A DNA stretch of 64,000 nucleotides from Nitzschia sp. DOCU1 (lineage: Eukaryota; Bacillariophyta; Bacillariophyceae; Bacillariales; Bacillariaceae), in NCBI GenBank assembly GCA_951394045.1, contig OX595992.1:868001-932000 (forward strand), written 5' to 3'. Made by a program: the position numbers and the translations under genes. This document shows, one piece after another, positions 56,601 to 64,000 of the stretch. The notes below the pieces were generated by a model that worked only from the letters and a program-made list of their open reading frames with translations, was not told the origin of the DNA and did no database searches. The first letter of the stretch is position 1, and each line of letters opens with the position of its first letter.

Positions 56601-56735
56601 TGGAAGAGGATGAGGGAGCATGTTCGGGATGATCATGTTATGATGGGAAGGCATGGATTGGAAAAGCATAGTCTGGAGGTGGAAAACTCACTACCACTGT
56701 TCTACCGTCACAAAGACACACCTAGCTTACCATAA
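53679..56735 (+). CDS. Giant element protein B: two C48/Ulp1-like modules, RING-like and BED-like zinc motifs
   Basis: This is an intronless gene of 1018 aa. Module 1 is at the N-terminus: PQQVNSWDCGVYAI supplies the Gln and Cys35 of Ulp1 (C48) proteases, but the His/Asp half is absent, so it is truncated or its exon is missing. A basic linker (KRRSDYRLRSKE) follows. Module 2 is complete in outline: HFFLLRVE (His388), NVTLFEAVV (Glu412 in the Asp position), and DSNSCGPAI (Cys474). Residues 561-610 form a RING/PHD-like cluster (CSPC, CCFRRMHSQC, CSSC). Two copies of EEDSKKQSAAK follow. C786-x2-C...H837-x3-C841 is BED-finger-like. Zinc-ribbon CPHC pairs and a C2H2-like end complete it. Ulp1-type proteases accompany several eukaryotic DNA transposon superfamilies. 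Confidence 0.8.
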   Translation: MSQFVDCLYNHRSAPWQMVFPKKEEVPQQVNSWDCGVYAIMILLEVARSQPIGWITPTDVGNARQYFLKLIIALGKKKHCQFDEEKLDIDERAMLDVYKVHFVQRAGAGIGEGETKKGAAGRRSGYPLRIRKETIAKDSTKEEVILIAETPPDTPPKKQRRNALTGDEEREDDSKKPPAKRRSDYRLRSKEASTMVSTRSGDKATKVSTKVPKKGPTKTAKQRGRLTKKSKAAAKENNGGKALGRDNVQEIEAELEDPYFDSPSFSLDSSICSSVRGSLNADTDDQEWNKKCARAMQPFGEFGFQIELKSLHFPPLLKPGENWDEALLNTGLGLLAAVCQQKEEGFYIYPTVLSGAYSFKEGYAAKPTDLGGAKVVFIPLQVDEPTEHFFLLRVEKGPSESASAQMNVTLFEAVVREDGGAPKTLEELEADDPDFFVTAQELAKTATRWIGLEGEARLTGYENIASAPTDSNSCGPAILLKLNQEVGCPNWEDWPSGGDARWTTKAKALRLVSNALLHFWDKLVPNGGEDSNNWAVCKEISLSLHRLTPRSFIGLISRLKCSPCVCVEKVQSQFVSLGCCFRRMHSQCFLAEWTQRGQERAGTRPLCSSCNGQIEEIQLINENLENEMSKWYPPPRGPYEEDFKEWLEDLQKKPMVEDPILPIEELPQVAPQLTASPTSSNILTSPVVTSKTPIGLKGSTVPVQQEQLSVHAGVEDGEEDSKKQSAAKDQGEEDSKKQSAAKEGGDCEMDVDVAEPGENQQGKPYRGRTMQTLDVGRKDGEKYLVCCFCRNFFGKINAELSKNYRSDNDARIISYVSNEIACSQLRKKSGYKSMVQHLWTCGLARGKTRDDWPDFFGPCYGGKKRKGELTDAEKRRTEPNKANKGHEGRCKTIADVNLTDLVLWCPHCERVKDVKRNVVEALCPHCRLDKNGKRKAKEAFYPNCPKNAFKKVGEHWLVADLEMEAHHCIRKTHAWKRMREHVRDDHVMMGRHGLEKHSLEVENSLPLFYRHKDTPSLP

Positions 56736-57648
56736 TACATTAATAGAGGTCCAAGATTTAGGTAAACATTGACTTAGTTGTCCAGATTCATGAAGGTGCT
56801 TATGTGCCTAACTACCACATCTGAATTGGAATTTAGTGCTCATACAAGTCATATTGGTAGGTGGACTTGAATATTCTGTAATGGGAAGGAAGGGACAAAA
56901 CTGCTCGGTCAAAATCGACTTAAAGTCGAATTGGTCCAATTGGTAGGTGGCCTTAGCCTGGGGTTGGGGCGAAGAAATTTGATTGGTTGCCTTCCAGTCA
57001 AATGAGTCCGATTGCCTTAAAGTCGAATTGGTCCAATTGGTAGGTGGCCTTAGCCTGAGGTCGGAGCGAAGAAATCCAATTGGTTGCCTTATAGTCAAAT
57101 GAGTCGGATTGACTTAAAGTCGAATTGGTCCAATTGGTAGGTGGACTTAGTCTGAGGTCGGAGAGAAGAAATCCAATTGGTTGCCTTCCAGTCGAATGAG
57201 TCCGATTGACTTAAAGTCGAATTGGTCCAATTGGTAGGTGGCCTTAGCCTGGGGTCGGAGCGAAGTCGAAATGGTCCAATTGGTAGGTGATGTTTGCCCG
57301 GGGTCGGAGGGAAAAAATCCAATTGGTTGCCTTACAGTCAAATGAGTCCAATTGGTAGGAGGCCCTCGTTGGGGATGAAAGAGAAGACATTCAACTGGTC
57401 GTACCAGTCTAATTAATTTGGTGAAATTGATCCAATCAGTCAAAATTGGTTTGTGGTCACGTGGGTCGCTTTGGTAGTTTGGGTGGACCTAAGTAGGGAT
57501 GATCAAGGGTTTAAAAAAAATGATGGGCAGGTGGGCATGTGCCCCAACAATGACAAAAACTGGGAGGGCCAAAACGAGTTGGGGAAACGGTGTTACATCA
57601 GTCTAAAGAAGAGATTGGTTTTAAAGAGAAGAAGATTGAAATAAGAAA
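56736..57648. other. Repeat-bearing spacer
   Basis: This 913 bp spacer includes the 97 bp array and an isolated TTGGTAGGTGGACTT copy near 56855. No gene supported. Confidence 0.6.
56919..57306. repeat. 97 bp tandem array, 4 copies plus degenerate tail
   Basis: CTTAAAGTCGAATTGG starts copies at 56919, 57016, 57113 and 57210, exactly 97 bp apart. Each contains CCAATTGGTAGGTGG and most have TGGTAGGTGGCCTTAG. Degenerate fragments continue to about 57370. Confidence 0.93.
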
Positions 57649-58587
57649 ATGTTGGAACCTGGGGAGTTGGTTATGTTGGAAGAAGTCATGGAAGAAACTG
57701 TCAAAAATGATTCCAATGATACGGATGGGCATGCTAAACAGAAGGTAAATGCCCCGTCAGCTGTCCGTTTGAAACCAATAATGGAGGAGCTTTATGCAGA
57801 CATAGACGCATTGGAGATGATTGACCCGCACAGGTCCAGGGCAGTTGAACAACAATTCATTGAAGAGATTAAGGCAATTATTGCTCAGGCTCGTGATAAA
57901 TTACGAAAAGGTGAAGAGACTAAAATTCCAGTGGAAACCACTGACGTTGTGGTGGATGGTAAACAAGGGAGTGGTGAAATGCGCCAGGAGGTTAGCAAAG
58001 AAACGCAAACAAGAGATGACAGTGTTAGCGTAAAAATGGATAAAGTGGAAGAAAGTGAGTGTGCTCATGTTGAGAAAAAAAGGAAGATGAATTACGAGGA
58101 GTGGGAAGCACCGCCGGTGGAAAATGGGGAGTGGTTGGAGGCAGAAGGGTTTGGAGCATTACGTAGGTCCCTGGAGGTGGGAGTCCCGGATGATGTCGAG
58201 GAGGCTGCATTTGTAGAGTGGGATGAAGAGGAAGAGGCCAGGAGGTTGGAGTTTAAACGTAGGGGTAACAGGCTGTGCGAGCAGTGTGGTTCTGACCCAT
58301 GTTGCCTTGACAATTACTCGCGTGGCAAAGATGGGAAGGAAAGAAGGCTTGGACATGACATGATAAGTTTGGGGGAAGGAATGAAGGATAGAGATGGAAT
58401 GAGTAATTTGGAAGTACGCCATAAATTGGAAATTTTTGCGAAGAGCTTCATGAAAAATCTGGTGGACGACAGGTTTAAAGACAAACTTCCAAAGTGCATT
58501 GAGGAAGAAATAAAGAAAAGTTACCCGGAGAGGGGGGTGAATGTGAAGAATACCTTCAAACAAGGGTATATGTATTTCTTGGATTAG
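57649..58587 (+). CDS. Element protein C, 312 aa, Cys-motif orphan
   Basis: This is an intronless, very acidic gene product in its first 200 residues. CEQCGSDPCCLDNY (Cys210, 213, 218, 219) is followed after a spacer by SNLEVRHKLEIFAKSF, LPKCIEEEIKKSYP and NTFKQGYMYF. From memory, a similar C-x2-C...P-C...LP-x-C-[IV] layout recurs in diatom repeat-associated proteins, so this is probably a lineage-specific family carried by mobile DNA. Function unknown. It converges with protein D, 11 bp apart. Confidence 0.65.
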   Translation: MLEPGELVMLEEVMEETVKNDSNDTDGHAKQKVNAPSAVRLKPIMEELYADIDALEMIDPHRSRAVEQQFIEEIKAIIAQARDKLRKGEETKIPVETTDVVVDGKQGSGEMRQEVSKETQTRDDSVSVKMDKVEESECAHVEKKRKMNYEEWEAPPVENGEWLEAEGFGALRRSLEVGVPDDVEEAAFVEWDEEEEARRLEFKRRGNRLCEQCGSDPCCLDNYSRGKDGKERRLGHDMISLGEGMKDRDGMSNLEVRHKLEIFAKSFMKNLVDDRFKDKLPKCIEEEIKKSYPERGVNVKNTFKQGYMYFLD

Positions 58588-58598
58588 TTTAAAAAATC

Positions 58599-59123
58599 TT
58601 AATTTTGTGGTTCCCAGTTGAACTCATTCTCCTCGATGTCAGAAGTGCTAGCAGCAGATGCATGGGTGGTGGTGGAATTGGTAGCAGCAGTATGTCTGGT
58701 GGTAATTTTCCTGGCCTTAGTTCTCTTGCGAATGTGGGGTGTGGCTGATTTGGCTATGGAAAAAAATTGGTCGAGGGAGTGCTGCTTGCCTTTCTTTACT
58801 TCTTTCAATGCTTGACGTTTGACTTTTTTGGCTGCACGTTCTTCGAATTGGTAGGATTCGTATCGTTCCCTGGCCGTTTGCATGGGGGGGAGCTTGTTGA
58901 GGTAGAGGTGGCACTGGGGACAGTGACAGTCTTTGGATTGGTGTTCGATGACAACTCGAGGGTCATAGGTAGGGTCGATTAGCCGGCGGGAGAACTTCAC
59001 TTGGGGTGGACTACTCTCTGGAGATGAGGTCATATTGGGGGATAAGGAGGATATGGTTGTAACGATGAGGATAGGGTAAACAGGCTCGATGAGGGTGGTT
59101 TTTTGGCATGCTCCACACAACAT
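58599..59123 (-). CDS. Element protein D, 174 aa, zinc-type protein with PIP box
   Basis: The ATG at 59123 gives MLCGACQKT; the frame extends a few codons further only by a TTG. A CGAC pair (Cys3, Cys6) and CHCPQCHLYL suggest a bound zinc. A coiled basic helix (RERYESYQFEERAAKKVK) precedes QHSLDQFF (Gln114, Leu117, Phe120, Phe121), an exact match to the PCNA-interacting consensus Q-x2-[ILM]-x2-F-F. The tail is Thr/Ser/Ala-rich and acidic. PCNA or sliding-clamp binding is established for some transposition proteins, so a role coupling the element to replication or repair is reasonable inference. It converges with protein C. Confidence 0.65.
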   Translation of the reverse strand: MLCGACQKTTLIEPVYPILIVTTISSLSPNMTSSPESSPPQVKFSRRLIDPTYDPRVVIEHQSKDCHCPQCHLYLNKLPPMQTARERYESYQFEERAAKKVKRQALKEVKKGKQHSLDQFFSIAKSATPHIRKRTKARKITTRHTAATNSTTTHASAASTSDIEENEFNWEPQN

Positions 59124-59808
59124 TGCAAAATCGAAAATCAATGAGTGGGCGACTGGCCTTTTGTCATTGGTGGTTTGGTGCTAAGGCTATAGCTATTTAG
59201 CCTGATAAGGCCATTTATGAGATGGAAATCGCTGGGGCAATCACCTCCGTGGGGAAAACGAGGTTGGGGAAATCAGTTGTTATCGAGTAAGTAGGGCCAG
59301 GTACCAGTTGATGGATAGGAAATGGTAGCTGGCCCTTGTGTGTCCAGTAAAGACTATCGTAAGAAGGGCCAGATACCAATTGATACATCAAAATTGGTAG
59401 TTGGCCCTTGTGTGTCAGGTAAAGAGGATTCGATCGCCAAGGTTTGGTGATGGATCGCCTTTTGGAAATGAACACATGGTACTAATTCTACATACGTCGA
59501 CTGATAGTAGACGTAGTACTGACTGTCTGTGATATCATCCCGCAAAACCAAGCCCGACGAATGTGAGCCGTTCACAACGTTTACAGTTATTTCGGTATCT
59601 TTTACTATGCTGGATGGAAATTTTGCGCGCGCTAAATATTGTCGCGTTCCAACAACTCGCGCCTATTTTATCAGATCGCACCAACCACAAGAAGCAATTG
59701 TGATCCTCAACGTCGTGAAATACATATCACCCACGAAGCATCAGGTTAGAATCACCGGCCTCTTGCGGGTTATGTTGGTCTTATGCGTCCAATCATTCAG
59801 GGACTACG
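59124..59808. other. Spacer at the right side of the mobile block
   Basis: These 685 bp hold two related copies (about 59293 and 59365, 72 bp apart) with GGGCCAGGTACCAGTTGAT and TGGTAG[CT]TGGCCCTTGTG. They are followed by an imperfect palindromic stretch near 59490-59515. The right end of the element probably lies here. Confidence 0.5.
59293..59430. repeat. 72 bp direct repeat, 2 copies
   Basis: Two diverged copies start at 59293 and 59365. Both contain a GGTAG[CT]TGGCC core related to the motif in the 87 and 97 bp arrays. Confidence 0.75.
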
Positions 59809-61038
59809 ATGAACGCAGACACAATTAGAATGGAACGGACATCATTTTGTTCAACGCTGGATTCAACGAGGAATCTCCTCCAAAGGAAACCCAGTGTCGA
59901 ATTTGAACAAATTGCGGCGAATCACACGGAAGAAGCTATCGAAGATGGCTTGATCGAAGATTTCATAGCAGGAACAAAGAGCGTGGATGCAGTTCCGTTT
60001 GACAAAATCGAAGCGATTTCTGATGGAGCTCCCATGGAAAACCTGTATTTCGAGAGTGATACTTCGTCACAAGTAAGCATCATGACACTGCTTTCGGCCA
60101 TGGGACCTTCATGTATCTTGCCTTATCAGATCGGGGCCACTGGCGACAAATCAGCGACCAGTAAAATGGAAGATTTCATGGCAGGGGCAGCCAACTTCGT
60201 CATGTATACGATGAACGGAGTTATGGAGGACATGGCTGAATCAATTGATCCAGATGTTTTGGAAGAATGCCAGGACCGTACAAGATCTATGCTCAGCAAG
60301 TCATGGGGCGTGGCTTTTGAAAATAAGAATACTCGTCATTTCCCGAGGTTGCCCTCCTCCATTTTCAGTTTGGAAAGTAGCCAACGCCAAAGGGTCTTCG
60401 TCATCGAGGCATCGGGAATTGATGTCCATGGTGATTCTTCGCCCAAGGGTGGAAAACATGAGCCATGTCGGTGCCCTTCTATTTCTACCACAGGTGATCT
60501 CACCGACGATAGTTCTTCCCAAGGAGATAGCACCCCCGAGGTCGGGATTGAATTAACGCAACAAGGTGATGTAATCGAAAATGGAGATTTGGGCGAAGAA
60601 GTTGAAGTATCTGTGCACTGCAACGACTTAGTGTTGGACTGTCGAGACATGACGGCAGAAGTATTGCCATCTCCAGAACTTGATGAGGATGCTGGTTTGA
60701 ACGCAAATATTGGTGAGTTCAAAGAAGAGAAGAAGACGTCGGAAGGTGTTTTTACGGAACACAAACCGTCAATGGAAGTAATCGAAGTGCGACGCCTATC
60801 AAACATCAAGTGCATGTTCAAAGTTAAGATGCGAAAGACCGACAGCAACGAAGCAGTAAAGAGAAAGTCATCACCTTTTAAGCCTCTTCGGTCTTCAATA
60901 CCAACCACCATAAGGAAGGGTAGCAAGGGAAGTGGAAAAACAGTTTCTACGGTTTTAAGTGACGAGTCGTCAACAACACACACAGATGATCCGTCGTGGA
61001 TTCAGGATGAAGACATCAAACGCATACTTCAGCTTTAG
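59809..61038 (+). CDS. Orphan, 409 aa
   Basis: This is a single-exon gene starting at the first ATG of the frame. The N-terminal 150 residues are mixed and partly hydrophobic (VSIMTLLSAMGPSCILPYQIG; FMAGAANFVMYTMNGVMEDM). The rest is acidic then basic at the end (KRKSSPFKPLRSSIP), probably disordered. No domain recognised. It lies just outside the mobile block, with codon use like the chromosomal orphans. Confidence 0.6.
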   Translation: MNADTIRMERTSFCSTLDSTRNLLQRKPSVEFEQIAANHTEEAIEDGLIEDFIAGTKSVDAVPFDKIEAISDGAPMENLYFESDTSSQVSIMTLLSAMGPSCILPYQIGATGDKSATSKMEDFMAGAANFVMYTMNGVMEDMAESIDPDVLEECQDRTRSMLSKSWGVAFENKNTRHFPRLPSSIFSLESSQRQRVFVIEASGIDVHGDSSPKGGKHEPCRCPSISTTGDLTDDSSSQGDSTPEVGIELTQQGDVIENGDLGEEVEVSVHCNDLVLDCRDMTAEVLPSPELDEDAGLNANIGEFKEEKKTSEGVFTEHKPSMEVIEVRRLSNIKCMFKVKMRKTDSNEAVKRKSSPFKPLRSSIPTTIRKGSKGSGKTVSTVLSDESSTTHTDDPSWIQDEDIKRILQL

Positions 61039-62050
61039 AAGAAGGGACAGTTCCGCATTTTTTGAAGCTGCGCAGCCATTCAATAATGCATAGGACCGGT
61101 CGCCATGTCAAGCTAAATGAATTCACAATAGGGTGCATGGGCTACTCCAGTTTTTTCTATCGAGCTACCGGTAGCTAGTAGTAGTAGTAGTAGTAATAAA
61201 TATAGAGTAACGCTCGAACATGCTAAATCATTTTCAAAGCACACCTAATTAGGTCGTTCATTGTATACAGCGAAGGGATTGATCCTCTTCGGTCGTCGAG
61301 ACAATTTGCTATAATAGGGTGGTGCGTGCTCTACGCTGCTTAACCCCAATTAGTTTACGGGTTTATCTTGGTTCTATGGCCTTTTCCGACCAAAATAGCT
61401 AGACTTTAGTTCATGTCGTTTCAGTCCAGCACTTCCATGCCGGCCTCCCTCTCGACTCTCGGAGTTTGTATGGTCCAAATAATGAGGGGTTTCATTCGCA
61501 ATGCAGCACTGGCATACTCACATGCGATGTGCATTAGAGTACCAGGTACAACGGAAAGTTACATGCTCAATCATGCAAAGTATGTCGCAATTCGATTCAA
61601 TAGATATGCCCTGCCCTGCAGGAATGAAAATGTGAAAGCCCCAAGCCCACAAGAACTTTCCCGCACGATCTGAAAATGTGAAATCACCAAGCCCACCGGA
61701 ACTTTTGCGCTGATTCATGGATTGGCCGTGACCTACATGTACCTATGTTGGGGCATATGAATTAATGTCTGCCATGTCAAAAGCTTTCTGTTCATTAATA
61801 TTGAATATCCTAAGTATCCAAAATAAGTTATTCATACATGAGGATATTTTAGAAAAATTTGCACTGAAAGGCACATTCTGGTTGATTTACTGAAATTTTT
61901 GAAACCTTGAAAACTTGGTTGAAGCAGTTTCCCTCCGACAGGAATAATGTCAGTTTTTTGTTACTCCTTTGCTTTCCTACAGGAGCTTCGAACCAAGATA
62001 GATCTTGCATCTTGCCTCAGTACAACTGTCTGTATTATTATACCGTAAAG
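61039..62050. other. Intergenic with short repeats
   Basis: These 1012 bp contain a (TAG)6 microsatellite at 61176-61193 and a 46 bp tandem duplication at 61625-61716 (TGAAAATGTGAAA...CCAAGCCCAC). An ORF at 61413-61673 overlaps the duplication and is not supported. Confidence 0.55.
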
Positions 62051-64000
62051 ATGAAATACGAAAAGCAACCACTAGACACAGACATAGTCGAGGGTGCAAA
62101 CAGAACAACAGGCATCAATGTCGATGCCGCACCTCGACGGATGCCGTTTGGTAGACTTCTTACAAGGCGCAAGGCTGACAACGAGCCCACTTATCCCCCT
62201 CGTGTCATAACTACATCTTCTTCCCCCCTTCGTACCGTAGCCCAAACGTTTGCCGGGAAGCCCATGCCTGCACTGGATCGGTCTTTTTCTGACAGCGACA
62301 AGGAGTCGGGTGATGATTCCTCCGCCTCCACCAACATTTCTGACAAGTCTGGTTCCTGGTTATGGGCGTTTGATGATTTAATAAGCAAACTCGGGAAAAA
62401 GGTTACTTGTGTGGATGAGCTCCTGGACGTTCTTTTGGATACAGGAGAAGATGAGCAGGCTACTCGTCGCTTTCAAATCATGGTTGAAACACGCAACTCA
62501 GGGCAACCTTCCGACATCGCGCCCGAGAAGTGTGGAGTCCAACGTGCGCGAAGCGGCGGTGGCGTGATCCATGAAGGATACTGTTTCTGTGTGGACACGG
62601 CATGTTTCTGGGACACAGTTCAATCGACCATGGACGTTGACTGCGTTGATGATGTCCCAGCAGAATTCTGTCAAATGGTGAAGGCAAGATCAACAGTTGC
62701 TGAGAAAGGTGTGGGTATTAAGTACCAGCTTTACACGAAAGATTTTGCAGATTTGAATGTGGACGATGCATCGGTGGGCTCTATCGAGCATATCGAGGGA
62801 GAAGAGCCTGATGAGCCCCATCGCGGCTTCCTCATGACCCCGTTGAGATTCCGCATCAGTAGCCCAAGCCGTAATAACAAATCGGAAGGAAATGGTGATA
62901 CGACTTTGTGGACCTTTGCGGATACTCCAACCGAGACTAAGACCTGTGTCGTCGTTAAAAAATCAGCCGAGACAAGGTCTATATCCCGTGGGAAAGCATC
63001 GTCAGACACCAAGTCTCGTTCAAGCAGGAAGGCTTCAAGAGAGACAAAGTCTCCAACAGGCGGGAGAGCTTCAGCAGACACCATATCTCCATCACACAAG
63101 AAGGTTTCAGGAGGGACAACGCCTCTACCCCTTGGTACGACTTCAGCAGCTACAAAGTCATCATCACGCAAGAATTCTTCAAGAGCGAGGAAGTCTTAAC
63201 CCATTGCAAAGGCTCCATTAGAGCCAAAGTTGCATGCGCTTGGTATGACTTCAAAGGAGGCAAAGCCTAGATCACATGGAAAGATGGCCGCAGCCGACAC
63301 CAAGTCTCGACCTCTTGGTAAAGCACCGGTAGAGACAAAGTTTCTATCACGTAGAAAGGCGACACCAGCAAATACAAAGTCTCGACCCATTGTCAAGACT
63401 TCAAGAGCGACGCCGGCTCAACCACCCCTTGGAGCGAAGCCTCACAGTACCAAAGTGTCTTCCAACACCAACGAAGAGAAGTCTGGCGCCACGATCACAC
63501 CCCGGATGAGTTTTGACTTCGTATCTGCATTATTGATGGCGCAGCCTCAGAAGCAAGAAGCAAGTCCGAGGAAGGTACCATTGGAACCGACAACCATTCC
63601 AATCCAGGATGAGCCAGCAGATGTTGAGGAGGAACAGGAGCTTGACCAAGCCGCACTGACCAAAGGTCACGGGCGTGGTTTGGGCCGGTTACGTGTGTTT
63701 GTAAAGATTGCTGGGAAGCCCAAATCGCCCCGTCAAACTGCTTCAACCAGTACGAAGATTGCCAAACCAAAGAAAAGCTTTGTGTGGGCTTTGCTTCCTG
63801 GCCGTCGAAAACGCGATGTGCCTCCATCCAAGCCATTATTGCCAAAGGCATCTAACCCCCTTCTGCCCAAGATTAATACTTCGGACGGCGTCTTGCCCTC
63901 TCATAACGTGGAAACACCGATGACACCTCCGCAACAAGCAGTTGTCCATGATACCGGAACTGCGGACCATCACTCGTGCGAACATTTGTGCGGCAAATGC
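62051..64000 (+). pseudogene. Ser/Lys-repeat orphan with in-frame TAA, continuing past the window
   Basis: The first ATG at 62051 gives MKYEKQPLDTDIV and the frame runs to TAA at 63197-63199 (383 aa). The same frame then stays open for 267 further codons to the window edge. The text on both sides of the TAA is one repeat region built on 12-15 residue units such as DTKSRPLGKA and TKSRPIVKTS. The TAA replaces the CGA of the KS-R-P unit (AAG TCT TAA CCC ATT versus AAG TCT CGA CCC ATT). Residues about 90-270 look folded (FDDLISKLGKKVTCVDELLDVLL; YCFCVDTACFWDTVQS). The distal part has KPKKSFVWALLPGRRKR and a C-terminal Cys/His cluster (HHSCEHLCGKC). It could be a nonsense allele, recent pseudogene, readthrough gene or sequence error. 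Confidence 0.6.
62945..63440 (+). repeat. Degenerate Ser/Lys-rich coding repeat crossing the TAA
   Basis: About 36-48 bp units encode variants of KASADTKSRSSR. The array continues in frame on both sides of the stop at 63197. Confidence 0.7.

Larger units (their letters stand above)
45460..59430. mobile_element. Large uncharacterised transposon or nested pair (boundaries unknown)
   Basis: The span runs from the tyrosine recombinase start to the last repeat copies. Reasons to treat it as mobile are a tyrosine recombinase with the complete catalytic set, long intronless frames unlike most long neighbours, and C48-protease, RING-like and BED-like zinc modules typical of transposon accessory proteins. 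Four tandem arrays (181, 87, 97 and 72 bp) sit only between these genes. The motif TGGTAGGTGGCC occurs on the minus strand in the 87 bp array and on the plus strand in the 97 bp array, so the 49.5-56.7 kb gene pair is flanked by inverted, related arrays. The recombinase part may be a separate Crypton-like element into whose array the second element was inserted. Ends and target-site duplication were not found. Confidence 0.7.

Noticed and set aside
45460..59430. LTR retrotransposon or viral integration as an explanation of the block
   Set aside because: No long terminal direct repeats, no reverse transcriptase, integrase or capsid signature was seen.
60030..60060. ENLYFES, close to the TEV protease site used in tags
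   Set aside because: It has Glu where the site needs Gln and sits in a natural-looking frame. Judged coincidence.
61413..61673. 86-codon ATG-started open frame in the 61-62 kb gap
   Set aside because: It runs into the 46 bp tandem duplication and shows no domain or coding-like composition.

Overview
This looks like nuclear chromosomal DNA of a diatom or a close stramenopile relative. It is gene-dense, and its genes carry zero to four short GT-AG introns of about 54 to 93 bp. Compatible signs are a plastid-lumen-type leader, a mitochondrial HslU and eukaryotic housekeeping genes. A raphid diatom such as Phaeodactylum would fit, but the species cannot be fixed from sequence alone. Splice sites were chosen by eye from GT-AG consensus, reading phase and protein family continuity. 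CDS coordinates below are spans, and the exons are given in the evidence text.

Left part (1-18.7 kb) is ordinary. It holds MCM3 (partial), a PIP-box-bearing AP endonuclease, an acidic orphan, the tRNA pseudouridine synthase PUS7/TruD, a histidine phosphatase, a disordered orphan, a thylakoid-lumen-type protein, ribosomal proteins eL28 and eL15, a membrane orphan, an intron-containing tRNA-Ser(AGA), a CDP-alcohol phosphotransferase (Kennedy pathway) and Pol III subunit RPC5.

From 19.3 to 30.8 kb lies a tandem pair of paralogous three-exon genes. They share a 5' leader, N-terminus, split PDZ-like module and C-terminus, but each has expanded a different internal repeat. One has about 62-residue proline-rich units. 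The other has 28-residue units encoded by near-identical 84 bp repeats. The second gene converges on an ankyrin-type gene.

From 32.7 to 44.4 kb are a secreted prolyl 4-hydroxylase, HslU, an AKTIP-like inactive ubiquitin-conjugating variant, a frame-broken small gene, a two-exon orphan, AMP deaminase and a small repeat protein.

From about 45 to 59.5 kb is the most unusual block: intronless long ORFs interleaved with four tandem-repeat arrays. It encodes a tyrosine recombinase with a full R-K-H-R-H-Y set (Crypton-like), a divergent pair of giant ORFs (1255 and 1018 aa), a 312 aa zinc protein and a 174 aa zinc protein with a textbook PIP box. The 1018 aa protein has two C48/Ulp1-like modules, a RING-like and a BED-like zinc motif. 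The 1255 aa protein has an HxD motif. A shared motif, TGGTAGGTGGCC, occurs in opposite orientation in the arrays on either side of the giant ORF pair. I read this as one large or two nested uncharacterised transposons; the ends were not found.

The right end (59.8-64 kb) has two orphans. The last carries an in-frame TAA followed by 267 further open codons to the window edge.
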